Assembly (NCBI GenBank): GCA_029780675.1
Contig: JAKOYE010000190.1
Span: 1 to 52,579, forward strand
Source of the DNA: Actinomycetes bacterium
GTDB lineage: Bacteria > Actinomycetota > Actinomycetes > Mycobacteriales > Mycobacteriaceae
Direction: 5' to 3'
DNA: 52,579 nt
Each line of letters opens with the position of its first letter. Position 1 is the first letter of the stretch. Shown piece after piece: positions 1 through 12,469 of the stretch. Under the pieces are notes generated by a model. The model was not told the DNA's origin and ran no database searches. It saw only the letters and a program-made list of their open reading frames with translations. The position numbers were made by a program, and so were the translations under genes.

Positions 1-771
1 CGTCACACAGCCCTCGAGTTTCTCGAACTCACTGATCGGCACGGTGACGACCTCCAGCCCTCGCGTGGCGTACATCTCAGTGGTCCGTGGCGCGTCTGCC
101 GACATCAGGACGGTTCCCGTTCCACCGGGCGGGGTCAGATCAACGACCGCCGTGCCGTGTTCCTCCGGTACGGGCAGAAACGCCGGGTAGACGCCGACGT
201 CGTCCAGCAGGTCCCGGTAACCGACGATCGTGCCGTCGGGCAGCGCGGTGACGCCCGACTTCAGGTGCAGCACCGTGGTGACCGGCACGGAGATCACCTG
301 CCACCCGCGCGGTTCCACCAGGGCGGCCAGTTGGGCGACACCTTCGACGTCGGTACGGCTGCTGAGTCCGACATAGACCGTCCGCCCGACCTTGAGCACA
401 TCACCACCATCAAGGTGGCCGGGCTCGGATATCCGGGCTATCCGCAGTCCGAGCTCCGGCGCTCGGGCGGACAGGGCGACCAGGGCCGCCTCGGTGTCTG
501 CCACCTCACCGCGGCGCGACGCGGCCCCCGGTGAGGCGAGAACCGCCAGATTGTCGAACATCACCACGGTGTCCTCCACGAAGACCCCGTCGGGATGCTC
601 GTCGGCGGGCTCGACCTCATGAATGGCCCAGCCGCGCCCGGCGAACGCGTCGACGTAGCCCCGCCACTGCGCCAGTGCCAGTTCGGGATCGACCGGGACC
701 CTGTCGCGGTGCGTCAGTTCGCCGTCGGCCAGAGCGGGGGACGGGCGGCGAACCAGCAGATGCCCGCTCAC
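1..771 (-). CDS. ddaH: Dimethylarginine dimethylaminohydrolase (DDAH), C-terminus cut by window edge
   Basis: Hydrolyses methylated arginines to citrulline plus methylamine or dimethylamine; cytosolic amidinotransferase-fold enzyme. The open frame runs 257 codons from a GTG at 771-769 to the left edge with no stop. Visible family marks are an N-terminal RRPSP, HLDGGDV near the middle, the catalytic-loop His at residue 169 (VLHLKSG) and the catalytic Cys at residue 255 in the terminal LEGCVT. Only about the last ten residues should be missing. The GTG shares bases with the TGA of the preceding FDOR-like gene (GTGA), so translation is probably coupled. An arginine deiminase-like role is the main alternative; the LEGC block favours DDAH. 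Confidence 0.85.
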   Translation of the reverse strand, partial: MSGHLLVRRPSPALADGELTHRDRVPVDPELALAQWRGYVDAFAGRGWAIHEVEPADEHPDGVFVEDTVVMFDNLAVLASPGAASRRGEVADTEAALVALSARAPELGLRIARISEPGHLDGGDVLKVGRTVYVGLSSRTDVEGVAQLAALVEPRGWQVISVPVTTVLHLKSGVTALPDGTIVGYRDLLDDVGVYPAFLPVPEEHGTAVVDLTPPGGTGTVLMSADAPRTTEMYATRGLEVVTVPISEFEKLEGCVT

Positions 772-1268
772 TGCCGGGCTGGGGCGGTCGAACCGGCCAC
801 CGGCATCGCGGGCAGACCCAGCTTGCGGTGATCCCACGACCGCACGCGGTCGGCGCGAATCCGCACCGCGACGCGCTTGTTCATCATCGCGTCCACGGCG
901 GGCTTGAGATCGTCGCTGTAGGGCCCGTTGTAGCGCTCCCACACACTGACTCCGACCGCGAAGATGGTGTCGGGGTCGTCGTGAATCTCGGCGACCCCTT
1001 CGAAGGACACCCCGCGCAGGCTGTCGTAGGTCATCCCATCCTCGATCAGGAAGCTCACCCGCGGGTTGCGCCGGAGATTGACCACCTTCTGGGACTTGAC
1101 CTTGGTCTCGACCCAGATCTCACCGTCGATGACGCCGTACCACATGGCGACCAGGTGCGGCTGGCCGTCCGGGCCCACGGTCGCCATGGTGCCGGTGCGG
1201 TGTCGGGCCACGAAGTCGGCGATCTCGTCGTCGGTCATGACGATCTGCTTGCGCTGGTTGGTTCCCAT
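768..1268 (-). CDS. Rv2991-type split-barrel (PNPOx/FDOR) protein
   Basis: A 166-residue small flavin-fold protein. The first half carries the family pattern (GTMATVGPDGQPHLVAMWYG) and a short RNPRVSFLIEDG strand, typical of pyridoxamine-phosphate-oxidase-like FMN/F420 binding proteins. It resembles M. tuberculosis Rv2991, whose neighbourhood is also conserved here. Substrate and cofactor cannot be read from the sequence; an F420-linked role is inferred from the family and from cofC lying a few kb away. It follows the IclR gene by 64 bp on the same strand and overlaps ddaH by the GTGA junction. A second Met (MTDDEIADF) ten residues in is an alternative start. Confidence 0.85.
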   Translation of the reverse strand: MGTNQRKQIVMTDDEIADFVARHRTGTMATVGPDGQPHLVAMWYGVIDGEIWVETKVKSQKVVNLRRNPRVSFLIEDGMTYDSLRGVSFEGVAEIHDDPDTIFAVGVSVWERYNGPYSDDLKPAVDAMMNKRVAVRIRADRVRSWDHRKLGLPAMPVAGSTAPARQ

Positions 1269-1332
1269 GGCATGTCAGTCTGTCAGGCAGCGCGCCCCTC
1301 GAACGCAGCCCGTCGAACGCCGGCACTGGAGG

Positions 1333-2034
1333 TCAGAGTCGCGTGGTCATCTCCGCGCTGGCCGAAAGCAAGTCGGCCGCCCATCGGGAGCCGGGCTTGC
1401 GACCGATCCGGTCGACGGGCCCGGACACCGACACGGCCGCCACCACGGTTCCGTGTCGATCCCGTACCGGGGCAGAGACGCTCGCGACTCCCGGTTCCCG
1501 CTCCGCGACGCTCTGGGCCCAGCCCCGCCGGCGTACCTCGGCCAGCGTGCGTTCGGTGAACGACGCCGAGGCCAGCGCCGTCGCGATCGTCTCGCTGTCG
1601 CAGTAGGCAAGCAGCACTTTGGCGCCGGAGCCCGCCGTCATGGGCAGACGGGTGCCGACGGGAACGGTGTCGCGAAGCCCGGCAGCGGGTTCCAGGGCGG
1701 CAAGGCAGACCCGTTCCAGGCCTTCCCGGCGGTAGAGCTGCACGCTCTCCCCGGTGATCTCGCGAAGCCGCGGCAGGACCGCCCGGCCGGCGATGAGCAG
1801 CGGATCCTCGGCACCGGCCGACAATTCGGCCAGTGCCATCCCAGGGCGCCATCGTCCGGCGTCATCGCGGGACAGTAGCCGGTGCACCTCCAGGCCGGCC
1901 GCCAGCCGATGCGCGGTGGCGCGGGGCAGGCCGGTCCGTTCGCAGAGCTCAGTCAGCCCGCAGGGTGATTCGGCGACCGCCCGCAGCACCGCGACGGCTT
2001 TGTCGAGCACCCCGATTCCGCTATCCTGTCCCAT
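1333..2034 (-). CDS. ltbR: IclR-family regulator of leucine biosynthesis (LtbR/Rv2989 type)
   Basis: A 233-residue regulator. Residues ~5-65 form a winged helix-turn-helix (LTELCERTGLPRATAHRLAAGL) and ~80-230 an IclR effector domain. It is divergent from leuC with 72 bp between starts, the same arrangement as ltbR-leuCD in Corynebacterium and Rv2989-leuC in M. tuberculosis, so it most likely represses leuCD and itself. The ATG is preceded by TAGTTT (2046-2041) and six bases, a typical leaderless mycobacterial start. The perfect inverted repeat at 2050-2064 lies just upstream of that -10. The name is inferred from position and operator, not from a ligand assay. Confidence 0.85.
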   Translation of the reverse strand: MGQDSGIGVLDKAVAVLRAVAESPCGLTELCERTGLPRATAHRLAAGLEVHRLLSRDDAGRWRPGMALAELSAGAEDPLLIAGRAVLPRLREITGESVQLYRREGLERVCLAALEPAAGLRDTVPVGTRLPMTAGSGAKVLLAYCDSETIATALASASFTERTLAEVRRRGWAQSVAEREPGVASVSAPVRDRHGTVVAAVSVSGPVDRIGRKPGSRWAADLLSASAEMTTRL

Positions 2035-2049
2035 GATGAGAAACTAACC

Positions 2050-2064
2050 TCTCACATAGTGAGA
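2050..2064. promoter_or_regulatory. Putative LtbR operator (inverted repeat)
   Basis: TCTCAC-ATA-GTGAGA is a perfect 6-3-6 palindrome between the divergent ltbR and leuC genes. The segment CACATAGTGAGA matches the LtbR motif as I recall it from C. glutamicum, CA(T/C)ATAGTG(A/G)GA. It sits between -10-like hexamers for both directions: TAACCT (2045-2050, toward leuC) and TAGTTT (2046-2041, toward ltbR). Binding here would block both promoters. Confidence 0.75.
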
Positions 2065-2106
2065 CGCTAGTCAGACAGACGCAGCGAACGGGATAGCGAG
2101 TCCGCC

Positions 2107-3603
2107 ATGGATCAGTCACAGCAGCCGAGAACCCTGCCGGAGAAGGTCTGGGCCGACCACGTCGTCGTGGCCGGCGCGGGGAGCGGCGATGCCCGGGAGC
2201 CGGACCTGATCTACATCGACATGCACCTGGTGCACGAGGTGACCAGCCCGCAGGCGTTCGACGGACTGCGGTTGGCCGGTCGGCCGGTGCGCCGTCCGGA
2301 TCTCACCTTGGCGACCGAGGACCACAACGTCCCGACCATCGACATCGACAAGCCGATCGCGGATCCGATTTCCCGGACCCAGGTGGAAACCCTGCGCCGC
2401 AACTGTGCCGAGTTCGGCATCCGCCTGCACCCGATGGGGGATCCGGAGCAGGGCATCGTCCACGTTGTCGGGCCGCAACTCGGACTGACCCAACCGGGCA
2501 TGACCATCGTCTGCGGGGACAGCCACACCTCCACCCACGGTGCCTTCGGCGCTCTGGCCATGGGTATCGGCACCTCCGAGGTGGAGCACGTGCTCGCCAC
2601 CCAGACTCTTCCGTTGCGCCCGTTCAAGACGATGGCGGTCAACGTCGACGGCGTGCTGCCCCCCGGCGTGACGGCCAAGGACATCATCCTCGCCGTCATC
2701 GCCAAGATCGGAACCGGCGGCGGGCAGGGTTACGTCATCGAGTACCGCGGCAGCGCCATCGAATCGCTGTCGATGGAGGGCCGGATGACGATCTGCAATA
2801 TGAGCATCGAGGCCGGGGCCCGGGCCGGCATGGTGGCGCCCGACGAGACCACCTACGAGTTCCTCCGCGGGCGGCCGTATGCGCCCACCGGGGCCGACTG
2901 GGACGACGCCGTCGTCGCCTGGGAGCGGCTGCGCACCGACGACGGGGCCGAGTTCGACGCCGAAATCTACATCGACGCAGCCGCATTGAGCCCGTTTGTG
3001 ACCTGGGGCACCAATCCGGGGCAGGGGGTGCCGCTGTCCGAGGCGGTTCCCGATCCGGAGTTGATGGGCAGCGACGAAGAACGTCACGCCGCCGAGAAGG
3101 CGCTGGCCTACATGGACCTTCGGCCGGGAACTCCGATGCGGGATATCGCGGTCGACGCCGTATTCGTGGGTTCCTGCACCAATGGACGCATCGAGGACCT
3201 CCGTGCCGTGGCCGAGGTGCTGCGCGGCCGTTCGGTGGCCGATGGAGTCCGCATGCTGATCGTTCCCGGTTCGATGCGGGTGCGGGCGCAGGCCGAGTCC
3301 GAGGGGCTCGACAAGATCTTCACCGCGGCCGGAGCCGAGTGGCGTCAAGCCGGTTGCTCGATGTGCCTGGGCATGAACCCCGACCAACTCGGCCCCGGCG
3401 AGCGATGCGCCTCGACGTCGAACCGCAACTTCGAAGGCCGGCAGGGCAAGGGGTCACGCACCCACCTGGTGTCGCCGGCGGTCGCGGCCGCCACGGCCGT
3501 GCGTGGGCGGCTCACGGCACCAGCCGATTTGGACCCGGCGCCAGCCGATTTGGACCCGGCGCCAGCCGATTTGGGCCCGACACCAGCCGATTCAGAGAAC
3601 TGA
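2107..3603 (+). CDS. leuC: 3-isopropylmalate dehydratase large subunit
   Basis: Large subunit of isopropylmalate isomerase, the second specific step of leucine synthesis; pairs with LeuD in the cytosol. At 498 residues it shows the aconitase-family blocks [13 protein letters not shown] and [12 protein letters not shown] and the 4Fe-4S cysteines at residues 357 (GSCTN), 417 and 420 (GCSMC). The ATG follows a purine-rich GGGATAGCGAG stretch. The last ~28 residues are unusual: about 3.75 copies of a seven-residue Pro/Ala/Asp unit encoded by a 21-bp tandem repeat, beyond the normal end of the fold. leuD follows after 14 bp, so the two are co-transcribed. Confidence 0.97.
   Translation: MDQSQQPRTLPEKVWADHVVVAGAGSGDAREPDLIYIDMHLVHEVTSPQAFDGLRLAGRPVRRPDLTLATEDHNVPTIDIDKPIADPISRTQVETLRRNCAEFGIRLHPMGDPEQGIVHVVGPQLGLTQPGMTIVCGDSHTSTHGAFGALAMGIGTSEVEHVLATQTLPLRPFKTMAVNVDGVLPPGVTAKDIILAVIAKIGTGGGQGYVIEYRGSAIESLSMEGRMTICNMSIEAGARAGMVAPDETTYEFLRGRPYAPTGADWDDAVVAWERLRTDDGAEFDAEIYIDAAALSPFVTWGTNPGQGVPLSEAVPDPELMGSDEERHAAEKALAYMDLRPGTPMRDIAVDAVFVGSCTNGRIEDLRAVAEVLRGRSVADGVRMLIVPGSMRVRAQAESEGLDKIFTAAGAEWRQAGCSMCLGMNPDQLGPGERCASTSNRNFEGRQGKGSRTHLVSPAVAAATAVRGRLTAPADLDPAPADLDPAPADLGPTPADSEN
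3517..3595 (+). repeat. 21-bp tandem repeat in the 3' end of leuC
   Basis: Units at 3517-3537, 3538-3558 and 3559-3579 with a partial fourth to about 3595. The first two differ at one position and the third at two or three. Each unit keeps the reading frame and adds seven residues (APADLDP) to the LeuC C-terminus. In-frame, near-identical units suggest a locus that can change copy number. Confidence 0.9.
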
Positions 3604-3617
3604 GAGAGGACGCAGCG

Positions 3618-4217
3618 ATGGAGGCCTTCCGCACCCACACCGGCATCGGGGTGCCGTTGCGGCGCTCCAATGTCGACACCGATCAGATCATTCCGGCGGT
3701 GTACCTCAAGCGGGTCACCAGAACGGGATTCGAGGACGGTCTGTTCGCCGCGTGGCGAGCCGATCCGTCATTCATCCTCAACCAGAGTCCGTTCGACCGC
3801 GGCTCGGTCCTCGTCGCCGGGCCCGACTTCGGCACCGGATCCTCACGCGAACATGCCGTGTGGGCGCTGATGGACTACGGCTTCCGGGTGGTCATCTCAT
3901 CCCGGTTCGCCGACATCTTCCGCGGCAACGCCGGGAAGGCGGGACTTCTGGCGGCGCAGGTCTCCCAGGACGACGTCGAACTCCTGTGGAAGCTGATCGA
4001 ACAGCACCCCGGGCTGGAAATCACTGTGGATCTTCAGGATCGGACCATCTCGGCGGGAACAGCCGTGGTGCCGTTCACCATTGACGACTACACCGCGTGG
4101 CGGCTGCTCGAAGGTCTTGACGACATCGGCCTTACGCTGCGGAAACTCCCGGAAATCGAAGCCTTCGAGGCCGCCAGGCCGAGGTGGAAACCACGGATCT
4201 CGACTGCCGGCAGTTGA
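3618..4217 (+). CDS. leuD: 3-isopropylmalate dehydratase small subunit
   Basis: Small subunit of isopropylmalate isomerase, 199 residues, the usual size. It has the swivelling-domain marks [15 protein letters not shown] near the N-terminus and [13 protein letters not shown] around residue 75. The ATG at 3618 is preceded by GAGAGAGGACGC and starts 14 bp after the leuC stop. The frame is open further upstream into leuC, but that part is only the overlapping frame of leuC; homology begins at MEAFRTHTG. Followed by 192 bp without a gene and then hupB on the same strand. Confidence 0.97.
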   Translation: MEAFRTHTGIGVPLRRSNVDTDQIIPAVYLKRVTRTGFEDGLFAAWRADPSFILNQSPFDRGSVLVAGPDFGTGSSREHAVWALMDYGFRVVISSRFADIFRGNAGKAGLLAAQVSQDDVELLWKLIEQHPGLEITVDLQDRTISAGTAVVPFTIDDYTAWRLLEGLDDIGLTLRKLPEIEAFEAARPRWKPRISTAGS

Positions 4218-4409
4218 CCGGAGAGCCGAACCGGCTGGGCGGGCAGACTGTTAGCCACCGAATTTCGGGCGCTTAAGGGCGACAATTGCTTTAGCGATCC
4301 GGCCAGTACGGTTTTGCTGAAAAGCGCGTGGTTCATGGATATCTGCCTGGCCAGGGTTTACCGTATTTCCCAGTCGGTCCAGAGTGGGCCACTGTTGCGG
4401 AGGATTTGA
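4218..4409 (+). promoter_or_regulatory. hupB upstream region with RBS and possible -10
   Basis: 192 bp between leuD and hupB. GGAGG at about 4397-4401 lies seven to eight bases before the hupB ATG and fixes that start. TACCGT (4359-4364) fits the mycobacterial TANNNT -10; no convincing -35 is seen. Spacing and AT-richer composition than the neighbours suggest an independent hupB promoter, but the exact site is uncertain. Confidence 0.45.
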
Positions 4410-5207
4410 ATGAACAAAGCAGAGTTGATCGAGGTCCTCACGGAGAAACTGGACACCGATCGCCGCCATGCCGGCGAGGCAGTGGAGCACCTGATCGACG
4501 CCATCGTGCGAGCTGTGCAGAAGGGTGAGAGCGTCACCATCACCGGCTTCGGGGTGTTCGAGCGGCGGCGTCGCGCAGCCCGGGTCGCGCGTAATCCGCG
4601 TACCGGCGAGACCGTCAAGGTCAAGCCCACCTCTGTTCCCGCCTTCCGGCCCGGCGCTCAGTTCAAGGCGATCGTCTCCGGCGCGCAGAAGCTCCCCGCC
4701 GACGGGCCGGCTGTCCGCAGAGGAGCTGCGACCGGCACGGTGCGCAAGGCTGCCGCGAAGAAGGCACCGGCGACCAAGGCCGCCGCGAAGAAGGCGCCGG
4801 CGACGAAGGTTGCCGCGAAGAAGGCGCCCGCCACCAAGACGGCGACCCGAACGGTCGCCGCGAAGCAGGCCCCGGCCAAGAAGGTCACCGCTGCCAAGAC
4901 CGCCACCAAGACTGTCGCGAAGAAGGCCCCGGCTACGAAGGCCACCGCCACGAAGGCCACCGCGGCCAAGAAGGCTCCGGCCAAGAAGGTCACCGCTGCC
5001 AAGACCGCCACCAAGACTGTCGCGAAGAAGGCCCCGGCCACGAAATCCACCGCCACGAGGGCCACCGCGGCCAAGAAGGCTCCGGCGAAGAAGGTTCCTG
5101 TCAAGGCCGCCGTCAGCAAGGTCGCGGCCAAGAAGGCACCCGCTTCGAAGGCGCCCGCTTCAAAAGCCACCGCCAAGAAGGCACCGGCCAAGAAGGGTCG
5201 CCGCTAA
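4410..5207 (+). CDS. hupB: Nucleoid-associated HU protein with basic C-terminal tail (HupB/MDP1)
   Basis: Mycobacterial HU. Residues 1-~92 are a complete HU fold ([35 protein letters not shown] is the DNA-binding arm). Residues ~95-265 are an Ala/Lys/Pro histone-H1-like tail built of AKKAPA units. It binds and compacts DNA and in mycobacteria also affects iron storage and cell-wall genes. The protein is longer than M. tuberculosis HupB (~214 residues), partly because of an exact-length 35-residue (105-bp) duplication in the tail. Strong RBS seven bases upstream and a classic terminator directly downstream make it a transcription unit that ends here. Confidence 0.97.
   Translation: MNKAELIEVLTEKLDTDRRHAGEAVEHLIDAIVRAVQKGESVTITGFGVFERRRRAARVARNPRTGETVKVKPTSVPAFRPGAQFKAIVSGAQKLPADGPAVRRGAATGTVRKAAAKKAPATKAAAKKAPATKVAAKKAPATKTATRTVAAKQAPAKKVTAAKTATKTVAKKAPATKATATKATAAKKAPAKKVTAAKTATKTVAKKAPATKSTATRATAAKKAPAKKVPVKAAVSKVAAKKAPASKAPASKATAKKAPAKKGRR
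4881..5090 (+). repeat. 105-bp tandem duplication in the hupB tail
   Basis: Two adjacent 105-bp copies (about 4881-4985 and 4986-5090), each encoding a 35-residue unit that begins [19 protein letters not shown]. The second copy differs at a few positions (for example KST and TR instead of KAT and TK). The frame is kept. It sits inside an already repetitive stretch of shorter AKKAPA units. Confidence 0.85.
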
Positions 5208-5218
5208 AAATCCCCCCG

Positions 5219-5259
5219 AATACGCCGCGGACTGAAGAGGTCCGCGGCGTATTTTTTTT
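5219..5259 (+). terminator. Intrinsic terminator of hupB
   Basis: Perfect 14-bp stem (5219-5232 pairs with 5240-5253) with a seven-base loop TGAAGAG, followed by an uninterrupted run of eight T (5252-5259). One of the few textbook Rho-independent terminators in the window. The convergent mutT1 ends 64 bp further on. Confidence 0.95.
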
Positions 5260-5322
5260 ATCGCTCAGGCGATTTCACGGTCGGTGTCAGGCCGGATTTC
5301 ACCGGCCCCGTTCATTGCGCGA

Positions 5323-6234
5323 TTACCCGGCGAGCGGGCTGGCCATGTGATCGGCCGCGACAACATGGCCGTCGGCCAGGGACAGCACCCAGGTGCTGCC
5401 CTTACGGTTGCGCGATTTGTCGGGCTTCACTCCGTCGCGCTCACACCACCAGTCGATGAGGTAGGGGATGACGCGACCCTGGGTGCAGATGACCGGTGTC
5501 CCACCGAGGGCGGCGATGGCCAGCACCCGGTTGTGTGCGGCGTGGCGATCATCGGCGTACGCCTCTTCGGTGAGCGTGGGTTCCATCGTGATCGGAACCC
5601 CGATCGCATCGGCCAGGAGTTCCACGGTCTGTCGGCACCGCACCCGGTCGGCGGCGTAGACCGACGTGGCACCGAAGGCGCGAAGTTGCGGAACCAGCGA
5701 TGCGGCCTGGGCCCTGCCCTTGGCATCGAGTGGCCGCAATCGGTCGTCACCCCGGTAACGGGCCTTACGGCCCGCCGACCCGTGCCGGACGATCAGCAGT
5801 GTCTGAGTATCGGCCGGCCTTTTGGCGAACCTTCCCAGGATCTTCCGGTCCAGGGAGTAGGACAGCAACTTCTTGGCGTCGGCGACGGAGAGCCAGCGCA
5901 GTTCATCGGCCTCGGAATTAGGAACGAACTCCCCGCCGTGACCCCTGGCAACCCAGTAGTCGACATTCTTGGTGCCGCCGGGGATCGGATAGCTGACCCG
6001 GCCGAGGCGCCGGCCCAGATGCGCGGATTGGCCCGTCTCCTCGAGGATCTCGCGCACCGCCGCCACTGGGGCGATCTCGCCCTTGTCGAGTTTGCCCTTG
6101 GGCAATGACCAGTCGTCGTAGCGAGGCCGGTGAATCACCGCGACAAGGGGAGCGCCGGAAGTCTCGTCGGGCTGCCACAGCACGGCTCCTGCGGCCGACA
6201 CCACTCTGCCGGCCTTCGATTTTGCGGACGCCAC
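5323..6234 (-). CDS. mutT1: MutT1: Nudix hydrolase fused to a histidine phosphatase
   Basis: Sanitises oxidised nucleotides (8-oxo-dGTP, 8-oxo-GTP, and diadenosine polyphosphates in the family). The 303 residues hold a Nudix domain (~10-140) with the box from G47 to G68 (GKLDKGE then REILEETG), and a histidine-phosphatase domain (~145-303) opened by LLIVRHG (H151). This matches M. tuberculosis MutT1 (Rv2985). The GTG at 6234 lies one base after the ppk stop codon, so it is the downstream gene of a cofC-ppk-mutT1 run. The gene order equals that of M. tuberculosis. Confidence 0.95.
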   Translation of the reverse strand: MASAKSKAGRVVSAAGAVLWQPDETSGAPLVAVIHRPRYDDWSLPKGKLDKGEIAPVAAVREILEETGQSAHLGRRLGRVSYPIPGGTKNVDYWVARGHGGEFVPNSEADELRWLSVADAKKLLSYSLDRKILGRFAKRPADTQTLLIVRHGSAGRKARYRGDDRLRPLDAKGRAQAASLVPQLRAFGATSVYAADRVRCRQTVELLADAIGVPITMEPTLTEEAYADDRHAAHNRVLAIAALGGTPVICTQGRVIPYLIDWWCERDGVKPDKSRNRKGSTWVLSLADGHVVAADHMASPLAG

Positions 6235-6235
6235 C

Positions 6236-10165
<3,930 letters not shown>

Positions 10166-10170
10166 GGGCG

Positions 10171-11286
10171 ATGAGCGAGCGATTCGGGGACTCCACCCGC
10201 ACGGTCAAGGCGGTCGACTCCGATCCGGTGGCCGGGAGTCCGATCAGCGGGATACCGGTGCCGGTGTCGGCGTATCACCTGTCGGCAGACGAGGGCACCG
10301 AGGCGCACGTCTACGGCCGGTACTCGAACCCCACCTGGACACAACTGGAACGTGCGCTGGCTCAGCTTGAAGGAGCCACCGCTGCATTGGTTTTCGGTTC
10401 GGGCATGGCCGCGGTGACCGCCGTGCTGCGGGTTCTGTCCGCGCCGGGAACGGTGCTGGTGATCCCCGCCGACGGGTACTACCAGGTCCGTCGGTGGGCC
10501 CGGGAACGTCTTGCACCGCTGGGGGTTCTGGTTCGCGAGGTGAGTGCGGCGGAACTCCTCGAGGCGGCGGCCGATGCCGACGTCGTGCTGGCGGAGAGCC
10601 CGACCAATCCCGGACTCGACGTCGTCGATCTGCACCGGCTGGCCGGTGTCTGTCACCGACGTGGAGCCAGACTCGTCGTGGACAACACCACGGCCACCCC
10701 GCTGGGTCAGCAGCCGCTGTCCCTCGGGGCGGATCTGGTGGTGGCCAGCGCCACCAAGTCGCTGGCCGGGCACAGCGATCTCATCGCCGGCTACGTCGCC
10801 GGCAGCCACCCCGAACTCATGGCGGCGGTGGAGTCCGAGCGTCTGCTGGCCGGGCCGATCCTCGGGGCCTTCGAGGCGTGGCTTGCGCTGCGCAGTATCG
10901 GCAGCTTCGGCCTGCGGTTCGAGCGCCAGTGCCAGAACGCGACCGCCCTGGCGACCGCGCTGCACGGTCACCGGCGTGTTCGGGCCGTGCGCTACCCGGG
11001 CCTGCCCGGCGACCCGTCCCACCCGGTCGCCGCGACGCAGATGCGCCGGTTCGGGGCGCTGGTGGCGATCGAACTGGCCGACGCCGACGCCGTTCACACG
11101 CTGGTCGGCCGCAGCGAGCTCCTGGTCGCGGCCACCAGCTTCGGCGGCATTCACACCTCGGTGGATCGTCGTGCCCGCTGGGGTGACGATGTCCCCGGTG
11201 GGTTCGCCCGCATCTCGGCAGGTATCGAGGACACCGACGACCTGGTCGCCGACGTGTTGGCCGCACTGGATCCGGTGGGGCTGTAG
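10171..11286 (+). CDS. PLP-dependent Cys/Met metabolism enzyme (cystathionine gamma-lyase/synthase-like)
   Basis: 371 residues of the gamma-family (fold type I) PLP enzymes. Seen are YGRYSNPTWTQLE, the substrate-loop block ATAALVFGSGMAAVTA, the ESPTNPGLDVVDL turn and the PLP lysine K196 in SATKSLAGHSDLIAGYV. These mark transsulfuration-type enzymes; whether it acts as lyase, synthase or on another gamma-substituted amino acid cannot be told. The ATG at 10171 follows GAGGGCG and is five bases after gpsA, so co-translation is likely. In M. tuberculosis gpsA and ddlA are adjacent without this gene. A D-amino-acid link to ddlA is possible but only inference. Confidence 0.85.
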   Translation: MSERFGDSTRTVKAVDSDPVAGSPISGIPVPVSAYHLSADEGTEAHVYGRYSNPTWTQLERALAQLEGATAALVFGSGMAAVTAVLRVLSAPGTVLVIPADGYYQVRRWARERLAPLGVLVREVSAAELLEAAADADVVLAESPTNPGLDVVDLHRLAGVCHRRGARLVVDNTTATPLGQQPLSLGADLVVASATKSLAGHSDLIAGYVAGSHPELMAAVESERLLAGPILGAFEAWLALRSIGSFGLRFERQCQNATALATALHGHRRVRAVRYPGLPGDPSHPVAATQMRRFGALVAIELADADAVHTLVGRSELLVAATSFGGIHTSVDRRARWGDDVPGGFARISAGIEDTDDLVADVLAALDPVGL

Positions 11287-11298
11287 CGTGTCCTGTTT

Positions 11299-12351
11299 GT
11301 GACTCCACGCCCCGGCTCCCGGATCCGCGTGGCCGTCGTCTACGGCGGTCGCAGTTCCGAGCATGCGATCTCCTGCGTGTCCGCGGGCAGCATCCTCCGC
11401 CATCTCGACCCCGAGCGTTTCGACGTGGTTCCGGTCGGCATCTCCCGTGACGGGTGCTGGACGCGCACCGACGTCGACCCCGCCGAACTCGTCATCGCCG
11501 ACGGGCACCTGCCGGAGGTCAGCGGCAGGGCGACCTCCCCGCTGGCCGGGGTCGGCGAGCTTTTGGCCGGGGTGGACGTGGTGTTCCCGGTCCTGCACGG
11601 AGCCTACGGCGAGGACGGCACCATCCAGGGTCTGCTCGAACTCGCCGGAGTGCCCTACGTCGGGGCGGGCGTCTTCGCCAGTGCGGCCGGCATGGACAAG
11701 GAGTTCGCCAAGAAACTGCTCGCCGCGGCCGGCCTGCCGATCGGCGACTTCACGGTGCTCCGGCCCGGCCGGGAGCAGCCGACAGCCGCGGAACTCGACA
11801 GGCTCGGCTTCCCGATGTTCGTCAAGCCGGCCCGCGGTGGCTCGTCGATCGGGGTCAGCCGGGTCACCGCTCCCGAGGTGCTGCCCGCGGCCATCGCCGA
11901 GGCGCGCCGGCACGACCCGAAGGTGATCGTCGAGGCGGCGATCCGGGGACGGGAACTCGAGTGCGGTGTCCTCGAGTTCCCCGACGGATCGGTCAAAGCC
12001 AGCACGATCGGCGAGATCCGGGTCGCCGGGGTGGGTGTCTACGACTTCGAGACCAAGTACCTCGATGACACCGCCGAACTCGACGTTCCCGCAGCCGTCG
12101 ACGACCAGACCGCAAACCTGCTGCGGGACTTGGCGATTCGCACGTTCGACGCGCTCGACTGCCAGGGCCTGGCCCGGGTCGACTTCTTCCTCACCGAAGA
12201 CGGCCCGGTCGTCAACGAGATCAACACCATGCCGGGGTTCACCACCATCTCGATGTACCCGCGGATGTGGAGTGCCAGTGGGGTGGACTACCCGACCCTG
12301 GTCGCCACCATGGTCGAAACCGCTCTGGCCCGCGGCACCGGCCTGCGCTGA
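11299..12351 (+). CDS. ddlA: D-alanine--D-alanine ligase
   Basis: ATP-grasp enzyme joining two D-Ala for peptidoglycan; the target of D-cycloserine in mycobacteria. 350 residues. [20 protein letters not shown] is the N-terminal glycine-rich block, [16 protein letters not shown] the serine-loop region, [16 protein letters not shown] an ATP-binding strand and [19 protein letters not shown] the Mg-binding C-terminus. The GTG start is 12 bp after the PLP gene; TAGCGT (11284-11289) could be a -10 for a leaderless transcript nine bases before the GTG. Corresponds to Rv2981c. Confidence 0.97.
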   Translation: MTPRPGSRIRVAVVYGGRSSEHAISCVSAGSILRHLDPERFDVVPVGISRDGCWTRTDVDPAELVIADGHLPEVSGRATSPLAGVGELLAGVDVVFPVLHGAYGEDGTIQGLLELAGVPYVGAGVFASAAGMDKEFAKKLLAAAGLPIGDFTVLRPGREQPTAAELDRLGFPMFVKPARGGSSIGVSRVTAPEVLPAAIAEARRHDPKVIVEAAIRGRELECGVLEFPDGSVKASTIGEIRVAGVGVYDFETKYLDDTAELDVPAAVDDQTANLLRDLAIRTFDALDCQGLARVDFFLTEDGPVVNEINTMPGFTTISMYPRMWSASGVDYPTLVATMVETALARGTGLR

Positions 12352-12371
12352 CCGCACTCCCGGGCCCCGGG

Positions 12372-12469
12372 GTTCACTTTTCGGTATACGAACGTTCACT
12401 GTTGTGACACCACACACACTGTGGCATGTGCGCTTGACTGCCGGATTCGGTGACAGTAGAAGTGTACGT
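12372..12469 (+). promoter_or_regulatory. Promoter and repeated GTTCACT motifs before the hydrolase gene
   Basis: TTGACT (12434-12439), 17 bases, TAGAAG (12457-12462) is a good housekeeping-type promoter. The downstream GTG at 12470 lies seven bases after the -10, i.e. at the expected transcription start. GTTCACT occurs three times: 12372-12378, 12394-12400 (22 bp apart, with the palindrome GAACGTTC overlapping the second) and 12472-12478 just inside the gene. The repeats may be regulator sites. Confidence 0.55.

Noticed and set aside
1999..2028. TTGTCG-16-TATCCT as leuC promoter
   Set aside because: It lies inside the ltbR coding start and ends 22 bp before the operator; the TAACCT next to the operator seems more fitting, but neither can be proven.
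2116..3387. Long open frame opposite leuC
   Set aside because: High-GC antisense shadow; the composition (His/Gly/Asp rich) is that of reversed codons and no family is visible, while leuC is certain.
4658..5191. Open frame opposite the hupB tail encoding a hydrophobic Ala/Val/Phe protein
   Set aside because: It is the exact reverse of the Lys/Ala/Pro repeats; the apparent membrane character comes only from reading AAG/GCC repeats backwards.
4741..5200. Repeats in hupB considered as a CRISPR-like array
   Set aside because: Repeats are contiguous without unique spacers and lie in frame in a coding tail.
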